A stretch of DNA of 64,000 nucleotides from Phaeobacter sp. 22II1-1F12B (GTDB taxonomy: Bacteria; Pseudomonadota; Alphaproteobacteria; Rhodobacterales; Rhodobacteraceae), in assembly GCF_002210165.1 (NCBI RefSeq), contig NZ_AQQP01000007.1:248001-312000 (forward strand), given 5' to 3'. How positions within the stretch are numbered: position 1 is the stretch's first letter; each line of letters opens with the position of its first letter. The translations under genes were made by a program, and so were the position numbers. This document shows positions 43,706 to 53,519 of this stretch, piece after piece. Below the pieces are notes generated by a model, which did not search any database, was not told where the DNA came from, and was given only the letters and a program-made list of their open reading frames with translations.

Positions 43706-44587
43706 ATGGAAAAACGCGTCACGTTCAAAGGCTGGCTGCTGCCGATGCTGCTCCTGCTGCCGCAGGTGTTCATCACGGCTGCCTTTTTCTTTTACCCCGC
43801 CGGGCAGGCGATCTACCAGTCGCTGTTCATCCCCGACCCGTTCGGACTCTCGATGCAATATGTCGGGCTTGGCAATTTCGAATATCTCGCTAAAGACCCG
43901 TATTACCGCGCCTCCTTCGTCACGACCGCCGTGTTTTCCGGGCTCGTCACCCTCGTCTCGATGGGCATGGCGCTGTATCTCGCTGTCCTCGCCGACCGCC
44001 TGATCAAGGGATCGGGCACCTATCGCACCCTGCTGATCTGGCCCTATGCGGTCGCCCCAGCCGTGGCCGGTGTGCTCTGGATGTTCATGTTCAACACCCG
44101 CGTCGGCGTCATCTCGTGGTATCTCGGCCTGCTGGGCTATGACTGGAACCACGTGCTGAACGAAACCGAGGCGATGGGCCTCGTCGTGGTCGCCTCCAGC
44201 TGGGGCCGCGTCAGCTACAACTTCCTGTTCTTCCTCGCCGGGCTGCAGGCGATCCCGCGCTCGGTGATCGAAGCCGCCGCCATCGACGGCGCCCGCTTCT
44301 GGACCCGCTTCCGCACCATCGTCTTCCCGCTGCTCTCACCCACCACCTTTTTTCTGCTGGTGGTCAATATCGTCTACGCCTTCTTCGAAACTTTCGGCGT
44401 AATCCACACGATTACCTCGGGCGGCCCGCAGCAGGCCACCACGATCCTCGTCTACAAGGTCTACAAGGACGGCTTCGTCGGGCAGGATCTCGGCAGCTCC
44501 GCCGCCCAGTCGGTCGTACTCTTGCTGGTCGTCGGCCTGCTCACCGTGATCCAGTTCAAATACATCGAACGGAGGGTGCACTATTGA
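43706..44587 (+). CDS. ugpA: Glycerol-3-phosphate ABC transporter permease UgpA
   Basis: A 293-residue permease with six helices, the N-terminal [25 protein letters not shown], and the EAA loop [24 protein letters not shown]. It pairs with UgpE, whose TTG start overlaps the end of this gene by 4 nt. Confidence 0.9.
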   Translation: MEKRVTFKGWLLPMLLLLPQVFITAAFFFYPAGQAIYQSLFIPDPFGLSMQYVGLGNFEYLAKDPYYRASFVTTAVFSGLVTLVSMGMALYLAVLADRLIKGSGTYRTLLIWPYAVAPAVAGVLWMFMFNTRVGVISWYLGLLGYDWNHVLNETEAMGLVVVASSWGRVSYNFLFFLAGLQAIPRSVIEAAAIDGARFWTRFRTIVFPLLSPTTFFLLVVNIVYAFFETFGVIHTITSGGPQQATTILVYKVYKDGFVGQDLGSSAAQSVVLLLVVGLLTVIQFKYIERRVHY

Positions 44588-45489
44588 CCGCCCGTGACGC
44601 GCTCGCCGCAGAAACCGCCCCGGTGAAATCCGCCCGCATCCCCGCCGAGGGCATGGTCGAGAAACGCGGCATCGGCATCTGGTTCACCCATGCCGGCCTG
44701 ATCCTCGGCGTGATCGTGATCTTCTTTCCGATCTGGCTCGCCTTTATCGCCTCGACGGTCAGCCAACCCGAAATCGTGCGCCCGCCGATGCCCCTGCTGC
44801 CCGGCGACCAGTTCATCGAGAATTATACCAAGGCGCTGTTTTCCGGCGTCAATGCGCCGGTCGCCTGGATGCTCTTCAACTCGCTGGTCATGGCGCTTGG
44901 CATTTCCATCGGCAAGATCATCATCTCGCTGCTCTCGGCCTTTGCCATCGTCTATTTCCGCTTTCCGGGGCGCAAGCTGTTCTTCTGGCTGATCTTCCTC
45001 ACCCTGATGCTCCCTGTCGAGGTGCGCATCGTGCCCACCTATGAGGTCATCGCCAATTTCGGCATGCTCAACAGCTACTCCGGGCTGATCTTTCCCCTGA
45101 TCGCCTCGGCCACCGCCACCTTCCTGTTCCGCCAGTTCTTCATGACCGTGCCGGACGAACTGGCCGAGGCCGCCCGCGTCGACGGCGCCCGACCGATGCG
45201 GTTCTTCTGGGACATCCTCCTGCCGATGAGCCGCACCAACATGGCCGCGCTCTTCGTGATCCTCTTCATCTACGGCTGGAACCAGTATCTCTGGCCGCTG
45301 CTGATCACCACCGACCCGTCGATGAACACCATCGTCATGGGGCTGAAACAGATGTTCCCCAGCGGCGACGACATCGCCGACTGGCCGGTGATCATGGCCA
45401 CCTCGATCCTCGCGATGATCCCGCCGGTCATCGTGGTCATCTCGATGCAGAAACTCTTTATCCGCGGCCTCGTGGACAGCGAAAAATGA
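44584..45489 (+). CDS. ugpE: Glycerol-3-phosphate ABC transporter permease UgpE
   Basis: A 301-residue permease of the UgpE/MalG type with the EAA loop [23 protein letters not shown] and the [14 protein letters not shown]-like segment near the end. The N-terminus has a 30-residue polar extension before the first helix. It starts at TTG 44584, inside the ugpA stop region, so the two are co-translated. Confidence 0.9.
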   Translation: MTARDALAAETAPVKSARIPAEGMVEKRGIGIWFTHAGLILGVIVIFFPIWLAFIASTVSQPEIVRPPMPLLPGDQFIENYTKALFSGVNAPVAWMLFNSLVMALGISIGKIIISLLSAFAIVYFRFPGRKLFFWLIFLTLMLPVEVRIVPTYEVIANFGMLNSYSGLIFPLIASATATFLFRQFFMTVPDELAEAARVDGARPMRFFWDILLPMSRTNMAALFVILFIYGWNQYLWPLLITTDPSMNTIVMGLKQMFPSGDDIADWPVIMATSILAMIPPVIVVISMQKLFIRGLVDSEK

Positions 45490-45556
45490 GGCCCCGCACC
45501 CTCCCTGCCCCGACCGATCCGCAATCCATCAGACTTCAAGAATGTGAACCGACCCA

Positions 45557-46567
45557 ATGGCAACCCTGACCCTGAACCAGATCCGCAAGACCTTCGGCAA
45601 GACAGAGGTCATCCACGGGGTCGATATCGACGTGAAGGACGGCGAATTCATCGTCATCGTCGGCCCCTCGGGCTGCGGCAAATCCACCCTGCTGCGCATG
45701 GTCGCCGGTCTGGAAACCGTCACCTCGGGCGAAATCCTGATCGACGGCCGCCGGGTCAACGAAGAGGAACCGATGGACCGCGACATCGCGATGGTGTTCC
45801 AGAACTACGCGCTCTACCCGCATATGACGGTCTTCGACAATATGGCCTATGGCCTCAAGATCGCCAAGACGCCCAAGTCGGAAATCGAGGACCGCGTCGC
45901 CACCGCCGCGAAAATGCTGCAACTGGATCCCTACCTCGCCCGTAAACCGCGCGAGCTTTCCGGCGGCCAGCGCCAGCGCGTCGCCATGGGCCGCGCCATC
46001 GTGCGCAAACCCAGCCTGTTCCTCTTCGACGAACCCCTCTCCAATCTCGACGCCAAGCTGCGCGTGCAGATGCGGCTTGAAATCAAGGACCTGCAGAAAC
46101 AGCTTGGCATCACCTCGCTCTACGTCACCCATGACCAGGTCGAGGCGATGACCCTCGCCGACCGCATGATCGTGATGAACGGCGGCGTTGCCGACCAGAT
46201 CGGCGCCCCGCTCGAGGTCTACGAAAACCCGGCCACCGAATTCGTCGCAGGCTTCATCGGCTCACCGGCCACGAACTTCCTGCCCGCAAGCCTGTTCTCT
46301 CCCCGCGACGCCCGCATCAAGACCATCGGCATCCGTCCCGAACATGCCACCCTCACCGCAGCAGGCAGCGGCCGCCTGGCCGCCAAGATCCTCTTTACCG
46401 AGGCACTGGGCGCGGAAACCCTGCTCCACCTGCGCCTCGAAACCGGTGAAAGCTTCACCATCCGGCAGGACGGCACCGCCCCGGTCCCCGCCGAGGGCAC
46501 CGCCTGCGGCATTGACTGGCCCGACAGCCGAGAACTCGACTTCGACGAGGCCGGCAAACGCCTCTGA
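45557..46567 (+). CDS. ugpC: Glycerol-3-phosphate ABC transporter ATP-binding protein UgpC
   Basis: A 336-residue ATPase with Walker [14 protein letters not shown], signature [21 protein letters not shown] and a C-terminal TOBE domain ([26 protein letters not shown]). The ATG at 45557 follows GTGAACCGACCCA. It lies 67 nt after ugpE and completes the operon. In E. coli the C-terminal part senses phosphate; whether that holds here cannot be read. Confidence 0.9.
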   Translation: MATLTLNQIRKTFGKTEVIHGVDIDVKDGEFIVIVGPSGCGKSTLLRMVAGLETVTSGEILIDGRRVNEEEPMDRDIAMVFQNYALYPHMTVFDNMAYGLKIAKTPKSEIEDRVATAAKMLQLDPYLARKPRELSGGQRQRVAMGRAIVRKPSLFLFDEPLSNLDAKLRVQMRLEIKDLQKQLGITSLYVTHDQVEAMTLADRMIVMNGGVADQIGAPLEVYENPATEFVAGFIGSPATNFLPASLFSPRDARIKTIGIRPEHATLTAAGSGRLAAKILFTEALGAETLLHLRLETGESFTIRQDGTAPVPAEGTACGIDWPDSRELDFDEAGKRL

Positions 46568-46604
46568 CCAGCCCCACAAGCCACCCCACCTCAAAAGCGC
46601 CGCC

Positions 46605-46684
46605 GCCCCCCTTTTCCTCTTGCCCAAAATACTCCGGGGGAGTCGGCCAAAGGCCGATGGGGGGCAGCGCCCCCTAAAACCCCA
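46605..46684. repeat. GC-rich intergenic element, likely dispersed (REP-like)
   Basis: The stretch includes CCTCTTGCCCAAAATACTCC, followed by GGGGGAGT, then GGGGGGCAGCGCCCCC. It has no reading frame and sits between convergent ugpC and the COG0523 gene. A very similar CTTGCCCAAAATACTCC-GGGGG phrase is familiar from between genes of many roseobacters, so it is probably a dispersed repeat with terminator potential. Confidence 0.5.
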
Positions 46685-46694
46685 TAAACCCCAA

Positions 46695-47564
46695 TCACCC
46701 GACCAGCGTTGCCAGCCCGTCCCGCCGCAACTGCCCTTTCAACCCGATACAGACCAGCCCCGGCGCGCCTTGTCCCGGCGTCACCGCCCAGCGCTGGCCG
46801 ACCACGTGGATGAGCCAACTGCCAACCCAGCCCTTCGCTCGAACCACGCCATAGCCCCCGGTCGCGATCGCCTCGGCAAGCGCCGCCGCATCGAAATCCC
46901 CCGGCACCTTCAGCACCATGCTCTCGAACAAACCGTCCGCATGGCCCAGCGCGGAACCACTCCCTTGCGTGCCCCCGATGCCCAGCACCAGATCAACCGG
47001 CGCCGCGCCGCCCGTGACCGGCAGCACCGCCGCGCCCGGCCATTCTCCGGCCACCCAGTCCAAAAGCACTCCCCGCGACGCCTCCGCGACAAGGTCCATC
47101 TTGTTCAAAACGATGATATCCGCCCCCGTCACCTGCGCGCGGACCGTGTCCCCGACGTAAGGATCGTCGATACTGCGCCGCAGACCGGCTGCGTCCGCAA
47201 GGATCACCACCCCGTCCGCGCGATAGCCCTCCAACAGCGACACGCTCGACAGGATCGCCCCCGGGATCGCCACCCCCGAGGCTTCGATCACCACGTGATC
47301 GGGTCGGGGCTCCAGCGCCGCGAGCCGCAGCAGCGCCGCCGTCAGATCGCTGCCAAAGGAACAGCAAACGCACCCGCCCGAGATTGAAATCAGGTCGTCG
47401 CCCTCGGCCTCGATCAGGTCCGCATCAATGGGCAGTTCGCCGAATTCATTGACCAGCACCGCCAGCCGTCGCCCCTCGGCGTGGCGCAGCAGATGGTTCA
47501 CCAGCGTCGTCTTGCCCGCCCCAAGGTAGCCGCCGATCACCGTGACAGGCAGCGCCGCGCTCAC
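46695..47564 (-). CDS. COG0523 (CobW/YciC/ZigA-like) metallochaperone GTPase
   Basis: A 289-residue GTPase with Walker [19 protein letters not shown], the family metal motif GCVCC (CxCC) after ISGG, switch [11 protein letters not shown], and NKMD. The C-terminal domain (from about residue 190) is short. COG0523 proteins insert metals into target enzymes using GTP. Its start overlaps the stop of the amidohydrolase gene (ATGA, 47561-47564), so the client may well be that metal-dependent amidohydrolase; this is an inference from coupling. Confidence 0.85.
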   Translation of the reverse strand: MSAALPVTVIGGYLGAGKTTLVNHLLRHAEGRRLAVLVNEFGELPIDADLIEAEGDDLISISGGCVCCSFGSDLTAALLRLAALEPRPDHVVIEASGVAIPGAILSSVSLLEGYRADGVVILADAAGLRRSIDDPYVGDTVRAQVTGADIIVLNKMDLVAEASRGVLLDWVAGEWPGAAVLPVTGGAAPVDLVLGIGGTQGSGSALGHADGLFESMVLKVPGDFDAAALAEAIATGGYGVVRAKGWVGSWLIHVVGQRWAVTPGQGAPGLVCIGLKGQLRRDGLATLVG

Positions 47565-49204
47565 TGTTCCGAGGCGGCAAAGACGCGACCGCCCTGCACC
47601 GTCCCCCAGACAGGCACATCCTTCAGCGCCATGCCATCAACGGCTGTCGGGTCCTCTTCCAGAACCGCGAAATCCGCCCGTTTGCCGGTTTCGATCGATC
47701 CGACCTCGCCATCCAGATGCAGCGTATAGGCCGCGCCCAAAGTCACCGCGTAAAGCGCCTCATCCACGGAAATCCGCTCGGCCTCCCCCTGCACCCGGCC
47801 CGAGGCGGTCAGCCGGTTCACCGCACACCATGCGGTGAACAGCGGCGCAAGCGGCGTGATCGGCGCATCCGAATGCATCGCCATCGGCACACCGGATTCC
47901 AGCGCCGTGCGGCAGGCGTTCATCCGCTCCGCCCGTTCCGGACCGACCGTGAGGTTGTAATGCGCGTCCCCCCAGTAAAAATGATGGTTCGCGAACAGGT
48001 TCACGCACATGCCCAGCGCCGCGATCTTGCGGAACTGCGCCGCATCGGCAAGCTGACAATGCTGCAGCGTGAACCGGTGATCGCGACGGGGATGACGCGC
48101 CAGCGCCGCCTCCATCTTCTCCAGCGCAAGTTCCGTCGCCTGATCGCCATTGGTATGGGTGTGAATCTGCACCCCGGCCTCCAGCGCGCGTTCGAAAATC
48201 TCTTCCATCTGCTCAGGCGCGATATACCACATGCCGTTCGGCGCGCCGTTGTAATAACCGGGCCAACGCATCCGCGCCGAGAACCCTTGGATCGAGCCAT
48301 CGGCCACCACCTTGATCCGCCCCATGCGCAGCCGGTCGGTCGACATCTCGCGCAGCCGCACCACCTCGGCCACCAGATCAGCGGGCGACAACCCCATGAA
48401 ATAGCGCAAGGGAACTACCCGCGCCGGATATCTCTCTTCCCCGGTGACCCGCAGCATCATCTCGACCGACTCCGGCGACAACCCGGCGGCGAGATCCGTC
48501 ACCGTCGTCACCCCCTGCCGCACGCAAAGCTTGGCAAAGGCGCGCAAGCCCGGTTCATCGCAATCGGTCAGCGCCTGCGCATAACCCACATGCGCCCCGA
48601 CCTGCCCCATCACCTCGGGGCCTTTCAGCTCTCCCGTGGGATAACCGTCCTCGCCCAGCGGAATGCCGGGATGCTCAATGCCCTTCCGCATCAGCCCGGC
48701 CAGTTCCAGCGCGCGGGTGTTCACGTTCATGATATGGACCGAGGCATGCAGCACCCCGATGGGCCGTGTCGCCGATACCGCATCCAGCTGGGCGCGATTG
48801 ACCCGCTGGTTGTCCATGTAGATCGGATCAAGCTGCCATGCCGACAGCGGCGCCTCCGGATCGCTCAGCACCGCCTCGGCCTCGGCCAGCCGCGCCAGAA
48901 CCGCGTCGATCGACTTCAGCCCCGGCCAGACCGTCCCATCCGGGTCCATCCGGTCGAAATAGCCCACGTAGACATTGCGCCAAAGCGTGCCTTCCATCGT
49001 ATGCGCATGCCCCTCGACCATGCCCGGCATCAGCACCTTGTCGGCAAAGCGTTCGTCAAGCTCATAGGCCCCCCAGCCTTCCAGCTCTTTCAACGTGCCC
49101 GCCCCAAGGATGCGCCCGTCACGCACGGCCACGTGGGTCGCCTCGGGCCGGGCCGGGTTCATCGTGATGATCTTGCGCGCTGGATAGATGGTAATGTCTG
49201 ACAT
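47561..49204 (-). CDS. Metal-dependent amidohydrolase family protein (YtcJ-like)
   Basis: A 547-residue amidohydrolase of the YtcJ group (COG1574). It opens with a beta-sandwich segment (DITIYPARKIITMNPARPEATHVAVRDGRI), followed by the metal-site strand VLMPGMVEGHAHTMEG with HxH. Later blocks include IQIHTHTNGDQATELALE and the final active-site part MHSDAPITPLAPLFTAWCAVNR. ATG 49204 has AGGA upstream. Substrate unknown; the coupled GTPase suggests metal delivery. The 540-bp gap upstream holds possible regulatory repeats. Confidence 0.86.
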   Translation of the reverse strand: MSDITIYPARKIITMNPARPEATHVAVRDGRILGAGTLKELEGWGAYELDERFADKVLMPGMVEGHAHTMEGTLWRNVYVGYFDRMDPDGTVWPGLKSIDAVLARLAEAEAVLSDPEAPLSAWQLDPIYMDNQRVNRAQLDAVSATRPIGVLHASVHIMNVNTRALELAGLMRKGIEHPGIPLGEDGYPTGELKGPEVMGQVGAHVGYAQALTDCDEPGLRAFAKLCVRQGVTTVTDLAAGLSPESVEMMLRVTGEERYPARVVPLRYFMGLSPADLVAEVVRLREMSTDRLRMGRIKVVADGSIQGFSARMRWPGYYNGAPNGMWYIAPEQMEEIFERALEAGVQIHTHTNGDQATELALEKMEAALARHPRRDHRFTLQHCQLADAAQFRKIAALGMCVNLFANHHFYWGDAHYNLTVGPERAERMNACRTALESGVPMAMHSDAPITPLAPLFTAWCAVNRLTASGRVQGEAERISVDEALYAVTLGAAYTLHLDGEVGSIETGKRADFAVLEEDPTAVDGMALKDVPVWGTVQGGRVFAASEQ

Positions 49205-49744
49205 GCGCCTGTCCTTTCAGGTATTCATTCGCGCCGAACCTAGGCGAATTCCTCCTGCACTGGAAACCGCAAAGGCACCGGCGCTGCGCGGAAAACAGAC
49301 ACATACCGCCCCATTGATTACCTCGGCGGCGACAGCTTTGCCCCGTTCGCGCAGGAAACCTTTTGCTAACCTTTCCCCGGCATCGTGCCCGGTTGCCCGC
49401 AAGCCCTGCCCGATGCGCTCCAGACCGGTTTTCCGCCAATGGTGCACGTGCCGATGTACGGGGGGTGTACAGGGGGTGCACAGCCTGTGCATCCCCTTGG
49501 GACTGCCCCATATCGCACCAGGCATGGGCGCAAAACGCTGAAAATAAAGGATATAAAAGCCACCAAGATACCAACTGCCACGCTAAAATGGATGAAATCG
49601 CTGAAAAAACCGCTGCAACACGAACCGCAGAACAACAGCAATCCGCAACGCCCGCTCACCCGGGCAGTAAAACGCCCAAAAGGGAACTTTTCCCCCGACT
49701 GCACGTAAACGAATGGTGAACCGGGTATCAATGAAAGCAACAAG
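49205..49744. other. 540-bp intergenic region with repeats, no convincing gene
   Basis: Short frames exist here (for example 49188-49541 and 49385-49708) but their translations are Pro/Arg/Cys-rich and show no domain. The region contains the 11-bp iteron-like repeats and palindrome at 49441-49491, and a GGGAA-CTT-TTCCC element at 49682-49694, 50 bp before the flavoprotein gene. Promoters of the divergent genes must lie here. Confidence 0.5.
49453..49491. repeat. Three 11-bp iteron-like repeats plus a 15-bp palindrome
   Basis: TGTAC at 49455, TGTAC at 49466 and TGCAC at 49477 recur every 11 bp with G-rich spacers (GGGGGG, AGGGGG). The last one is half of the palindrome TGCACAG-C-CTGTGCA (49477-49491). 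Another GTGCAC lies at 49442-49447. Confidence 0.6.
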
Positions 49745-51400
49745 ATGAAAACCGACCACCCCGCCCTGCGTATCGCGGTTATCGGCGCAGGCCCTCGCAG
49801 CCTTGGCGCACTCGAAGCCCTTGCCGCCGACCTGCGCGAGGAAAAGCGCGCGGTGCAGATCGACACGTTCGACCCGTTCCCGGCCAATGCCGCCGGCCCG
49901 AATTTCGATCCCGAGGAAAGCCCGCTCTGCCTACTGAACACGGCCATGCGCGACATCGACATCCGCGCGCCGGAACAATCGAACTGCGGCGGTTTCGCCG
50001 ACTGGCTTGCCCATGATCCCGACCCCGACAGCTTTCCGCTCCGCGCCGATCTGGGGCGCTATCTCGAAGCGCGTCACAGCGATCTCGCCGCACAGGGCTA
50101 CCCGACGATCACCCGGGTCTTTGGTCGGGCGGACGACCTGCGGCCCAAAGGTGACGGATGGAAAATCAGTCTTCACGGCCAATGGCTTGGCCCCTATGAC
50201 GAAGTTCTGCTGACACCCGGACAACCCGCCAGCGCCCCCGACAACCAGCTGTCCGACTGGCAGGACCACGCCGCGCGCAGCGGGGCGATCCTCGCCAACG
50301 CCTACCCGGCCCGCAACCTTGCCCGCGCGGCTGAGCAATGGGGCGACAAGACCGTCGCGATCCGTGGCATGGGCCTCTCGGTCTTCGACGTTCTGCGGGT
50401 GCTGACAACCGGCCTTGGCGGGCGTTTCGAGAATGACCAGTATATCGCTTCGGGCCGCGAACCCGCCCGCATCCTGCCGTTTTCGCTCGACGGGAAACCG
50501 CCCTTCCCCAAGCCCGAAACAAGCGAACTCGACGCGCTCTACACCCCGCCGAAAGCCGATACCGAAGCCTTTTCCAAGGCGATGGCACAGGCCGCCAGCA
50601 CCACCCCCGACAGGGCGAGAGAACTGCTCGACGCCGCCATCATCCCTGCCGTCCGACACGTGCTTGACCAGCATGGCGTGACGGTATCCGACAAGGATAT
50701 CGCCGACTGGCTCGACAAGGAATGGGACGATCCCGGATCGCAATCATCGGACGGCCCACGTGAAACCCTGCAGGCAGGCATCGAGCTCGCCTCGGGCCAG
50801 CGCGCGCCGGACATCGGCTTTGCCTTCGGGCAGATCTGGCGCAAGTGGCAGGACGAAATCCGCGCCGCCTATAACCCCGCTGAGACGCCCCCCGACACCG
50901 CCGAGAAGATCGTCGGTTTCGACGAGGGGCTCAAACGCTACTCCTACGGCCAGCCGATCAGTTCGGCCCGTGAAATGGAGGCGCTGATCAAGGCCGGTGT
51001 CGTCGATCTTGGCCATGCGGCCGACCCGGATATCGAGCTTGCCAAATCGGGCTGGCAACTGTCCTCCGGTGAGCGGGAAACCGAAGTGTCGGTCATGGTG
51101 GATTCGGTCCTGCCCTCGCCCAACCTCTCGATCGTGACCGATCCGCTGATCTGCGACCTGATCGACAAGGGCAGTCTTTGCGAAACCGCCAAGGGCATGG
51201 GCGCCCGCACCACGCCAGACGGCACAGTGATCGGCCGCGACGGCACCCCGATCCCGCACCTCTGCCTGCTGGGCCGGATGTCGCTGGGCAGCGTGATCGC
51301 GGTGGATTCGCTGCATGACTGTTTCGGCGAGGCCGCCAAACGCTGGGCCAAGGGCGTGGCAGAGCGGCTGAAACAGAAATCGGACATAGAACCGGCATGA
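49745..51400 (+). CDS. FAD/NAD(P)-binding protein (COG4529-like)
   Basis: A 551-residue flavoprotein. The N-terminal FAD motif is RIAVIGAGPRSLGALEAL (GxGxxx), then DTFDPFPANAAGPNF and the ESPLCLLNTAMRDIDI block, like the FAD-NAD(P)-binding proteins of the HI0933/COG4529 group, which resemble N-hydroxylating monooxygenases. The C-terminal third contains LGRMSLGSVIAVDSLHDCFG. It is a single gene on the plus strand, convergent with the ProX-like gene through a shared hairpin. The reaction is unknown. Confidence 0.7.
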   Translation: MKTDHPALRIAVIGAGPRSLGALEALAADLREEKRAVQIDTFDPFPANAAGPNFDPEESPLCLLNTAMRDIDIRAPEQSNCGGFADWLAHDPDPDSFPLRADLGRYLEARHSDLAAQGYPTITRVFGRADDLRPKGDGWKISLHGQWLGPYDEVLLTPGQPASAPDNQLSDWQDHAARSGAILANAYPARNLARAAEQWGDKTVAIRGMGLSVFDVLRVLTTGLGGRFENDQYIASGREPARILPFSLDGKPPFPKPETSELDALYTPPKADTEAFSKAMAQAASTTPDRARELLDAAIIPAVRHVLDQHGVTVSDKDIADWLDKEWDDPGSQSSDGPRETLQAGIELASGQRAPDIGFAFGQIWRKWQDEIRAAYNPAETPPDTAEKIVGFDEGLKRYSYGQPISSAREMEALIKAGVVDLGHAADPDIELAKSGWQLSSGERETEVSVMVDSVLPSPNLSIVTDPLICDLIDKGSLCETAKGMGARTTPDGTVIGRDGTPIPHLCLLGRMSLGSVIAVDSLHDCFGEAAKRWAKGVAERLKQKSDIEPA

Positions 51401-51428
51401 AAAAACGGGCCGCGACAGGCGCGGCCCG
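51400..51428 (-). terminator. Terminator of the proVWX-like operon
   Basis: Stem CGGGCCGCG / CGCGGCCCG with a 5-nt loop. A6 on its left side becomes T6 on the minus strand. It lies 22 nt after the ProX stop and also sits at the end of the flavoprotein gene. Confidence 0.85.
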
Positions 51429-51450
51429 GTCCGTCATCCAGTCAAAGGGC

Positions 51451-52476
51451 TTACTCGCCCGCAGCAGCCGTTGCCGTGGCAAGCCAGCCTTCATAGGTCT
51501 CGCGGTTCTCTTCGATCCACGTGGCGGCAATGCTCTCGATGGCGCGGTCAGAATTGTCTTCCTTCATCGCACCTTCCCAGTTCGACCAAGTCTGAAGCGG
51601 CCATTGAACGGTGGAAACCAGCGTTTCGACAACCGGGTTCTCGGCAAGGAAGTCACGGTTCGCAGCGATCTCCCAGTTCCACGAACCGGTTGCCATGCGG
51701 CAGGACGGCGCGTCCCCGGCACAGCCGACCACGCCTTCGACAAGGTGGCCGTTCGGCACGCTGACGCTCTCGGGCGCAGAGTCATGCGGGATCGGCAGCC
51801 AGACCACGTCCTCTCCCGGTACCAGAACCTGCGTCACGAAAGAGGGGCTCCACGTGTAGAACAGGATCGGTTCACCCTGACGATAGCGGCTGAAGGTCTC
51901 GGCCAGCAGCGGTTCGTACTTGGCGCGCACCGACTGAACCGTGTCCATCAGGCCGAAATCCTCAAGCTGATAGTCCACCACGTCGCCGCAGCTCCAGCCC
52001 GGATCGCAGTTCATCAGGTTTGCCTTGCCATCGCCGTCCGAGTCGAACAGCGCCGCGATTTCGGGATCTTTCAGCTGGCTGACATCGGTGATGCCGTATT
52101 CCTCGGCGGTCGCCTTATCGATCATGTAGCCATTGATGCCACCGCCCTGAATCGTGCCTTCGCCCAGCAGCGCGACGTCATCTTCGACGGTGATATACTG
52201 CATCTGGCGCTGGGGCATGTTCACGTCGCCCGAAACATCCAGATCGCCCTGCATCGCTGCCTGAAGAAAGGCCGCCGTGCCAACAGTGGTCAGTTCGACG
52301 TCATAGCCAAGATCGGTCAGCGCCTGCATCAGGATCGCGTCCTGAATATATTGCGCGCCAAGACTGTCGCTACGCGAAAAGCGCACCGTGGTGCCTTCGC
52401 CCGGCAGGGACTGGGCAAGCACCGGGGCAGCAGCCATGCAGGCCGCGCCAAGGGATAAGAGGAATTTCCGTTTCAT
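51451..52476 (-). CDS. proX: Quaternary-amine ABC substrate-binding protein (ProX-like)
   Basis: A 341-residue exported protein (signal peptide ending PVLAQ) of the ProX/OpuAC family: GTTVRFSRSDSLGAQYIQDAIL at the start, MNCDPGWSC containing the cysteine pair seen in E. coli ProX, and FYTWSPSFVTQVLVPGEDVVWLPIPH. Several Trp residues could form the aromatic cage for a quaternary ammonium group. It ends the proV-proW-proX operon. The ligand could be proline betaine, glycine betaine, choline or, given the neighbouring catabolic genes, trigonelline. Confidence 0.88.
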   Translation of the reverse strand: MKRKFLLSLGAACMAAAPVLAQSLPGEGTTVRFSRSDSLGAQYIQDAILMQALTDLGYDVELTTVGTAAFLQAAMQGDLDVSGDVNMPQRQMQYITVEDDVALLGEGTIQGGGINGYMIDKATAEEYGITDVSQLKDPEIAALFDSDGDGKANLMNCDPGWSCGDVVDYQLEDFGLMDTVQSVRAKYEPLLAETFSRYRQGEPILFYTWSPSFVTQVLVPGEDVVWLPIPHDSAPESVSVPNGHLVEGVVGCAGDAPSCRMATGSWNWEIAANRDFLAENPVVETLVSTVQWPLQTWSNWEGAMKEDNSDRAIESIAATWIEENRETYEGWLATATAAAGE

Positions 52477-52571
52477 TTCATGGTTCTCCTTCTGTTGGTT
52501 CGACGCGGCCATAGAGGGACGCGGCCGCATTATCTCCCTGCCGCCGACACGGCAGAGTGTTAGGTTTTCGG

Positions 52572-53519
52572 TCAGTTCTTGCTATCGGCAGGCGTGCTTG
52601 TCGCGGTGTCGGCACCCCGGCCCCTGCCGCCCATGATCATCCGCCCGGCCCCCGCAAGCCGCGCAAAGGGCGAGCCCTTCTTGGGATCACGCTCGGCCAC
52701 GGCCTGTGTCAGCCGGTCGAGGATGATCGCCATCAGCACGATACCGATGCCCCCGATGGCGGCGCGGCCCACGTCGAGCCGGCCAAGACCCTGAAGCACC
52801 ACAAGCCCCAGACCTTCGGCCCCGATCATCGCCACGATCACCGACATCACCATCGCCATCAGAACCGTCTGGTTGAGACCGCCAAGAATGGTCGGCAGCG
52901 CCTGCGGCAACTGGATCTCCCAAAGCAGCTGCCGATCCGTCGCGCCAAAAGCAATGCCTGCCTCGATCAGCTCACGGTCGACGCCACGGATGCCGATATT
53001 GGTGAACCGGATCAGCGGCGGCACGGCAACCACGATCACCGCCACCGCGCCCGGCACGGTGCCCACGCCGAACAGCATCACCACCGGGATCAGGTAGACA
53101 AAGCTGGGCGTGGTTTGCATCACGTCAAGGATCGGTCGCACGATGCGCCATGCCCTGTCACTGCGGGCACAAAGGATCCCGATGGGGATACCGATGATCA
53201 CGCAGATCACGATGGCCGTCGCGATCAGCGCCAGCGTCGTCATCGTCGGCTCCCAGATGCCAAGCAGCAGGATCACGAAGAGAGCGACGACAGTGAACAC
53301 ACCGGTGCGCCTGCCCGCCAGCCACAGCGAGAGCAGCGCAAAGATCAGGATGAACAGCAGCGGCGGCGTTGCCTGCAAGCCGCCTTCGATCAGGTTCAGA
53401 AGTTCGTCAATCGGCCAGCGCACGGTGCGAAAGGCCGGACGGAAATGCAGGGCGATCCATTCGATGGCAGTCTGAATCCACCGGTCCAGCGGGATGTAAA
53501 CTGTATCGGCATCAAGCAT
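52572..53519 (-). CDS. proW: Quaternary-amine ABC permease (ProW-like)
   Basis: A 315-residue permease with the ProW pattern: an N-terminal amphipathic part (DRWIQTAIEWIALHF), six or seven helices and the EAA-type loop ELIEAGIAFGATDRQLLWEIQLPQALPTILGGLNQ. ATG 53519 overlaps the ATPase gene by 8 nt and starts the recognisable family N-terminus LDADTVYIPLDRWI; a longer frame to 53612 is rejected. Confidence 0.9.
   Translation of the reverse strand: MLDADTVYIPLDRWIQTAIEWIALHFRPAFRTVRWPIDELLNLIEGGLQATPPLLFILIFALLSLWLAGRRTGVFTVVALFVILLLGIWEPTMTTLALIATAIVICVIIGIPIGILCARSDRAWRIVRPILDVMQTTPSFVYLIPVVMLFGVGTVPGAVAVIVVAVPPLIRFTNIGIRGVDRELIEAGIAFGATDRQLLWEIQLPQALPTILGGLNQTVLMAMVMSVIVAMIGAEGLGLVVLQGLGRLDVGRAAIGGIGIVLMAIILDRLTQAVAERDPKKGSPFARLAGAGRMIMGGRGRGADTATSTPADSKN

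Noticed and set aside
42323-44152. Long reverse reading frame (609 codons) opposite ugpB-ugpA
   Set aside because: It is antisense to two clear genes, has no family signature and arises from GC-rich codon structure. The same applies to the frames at 31238-33538, 21700-23337, 30096-31541 and 47717-49201.
49188-49708. Short plus-strand frames in the gap before the flavoprotein gene
   Set aside because: They are Pro-, Arg- and Cys-rich, without a ribosome-binding site or a domain, and they cross the repeat region.
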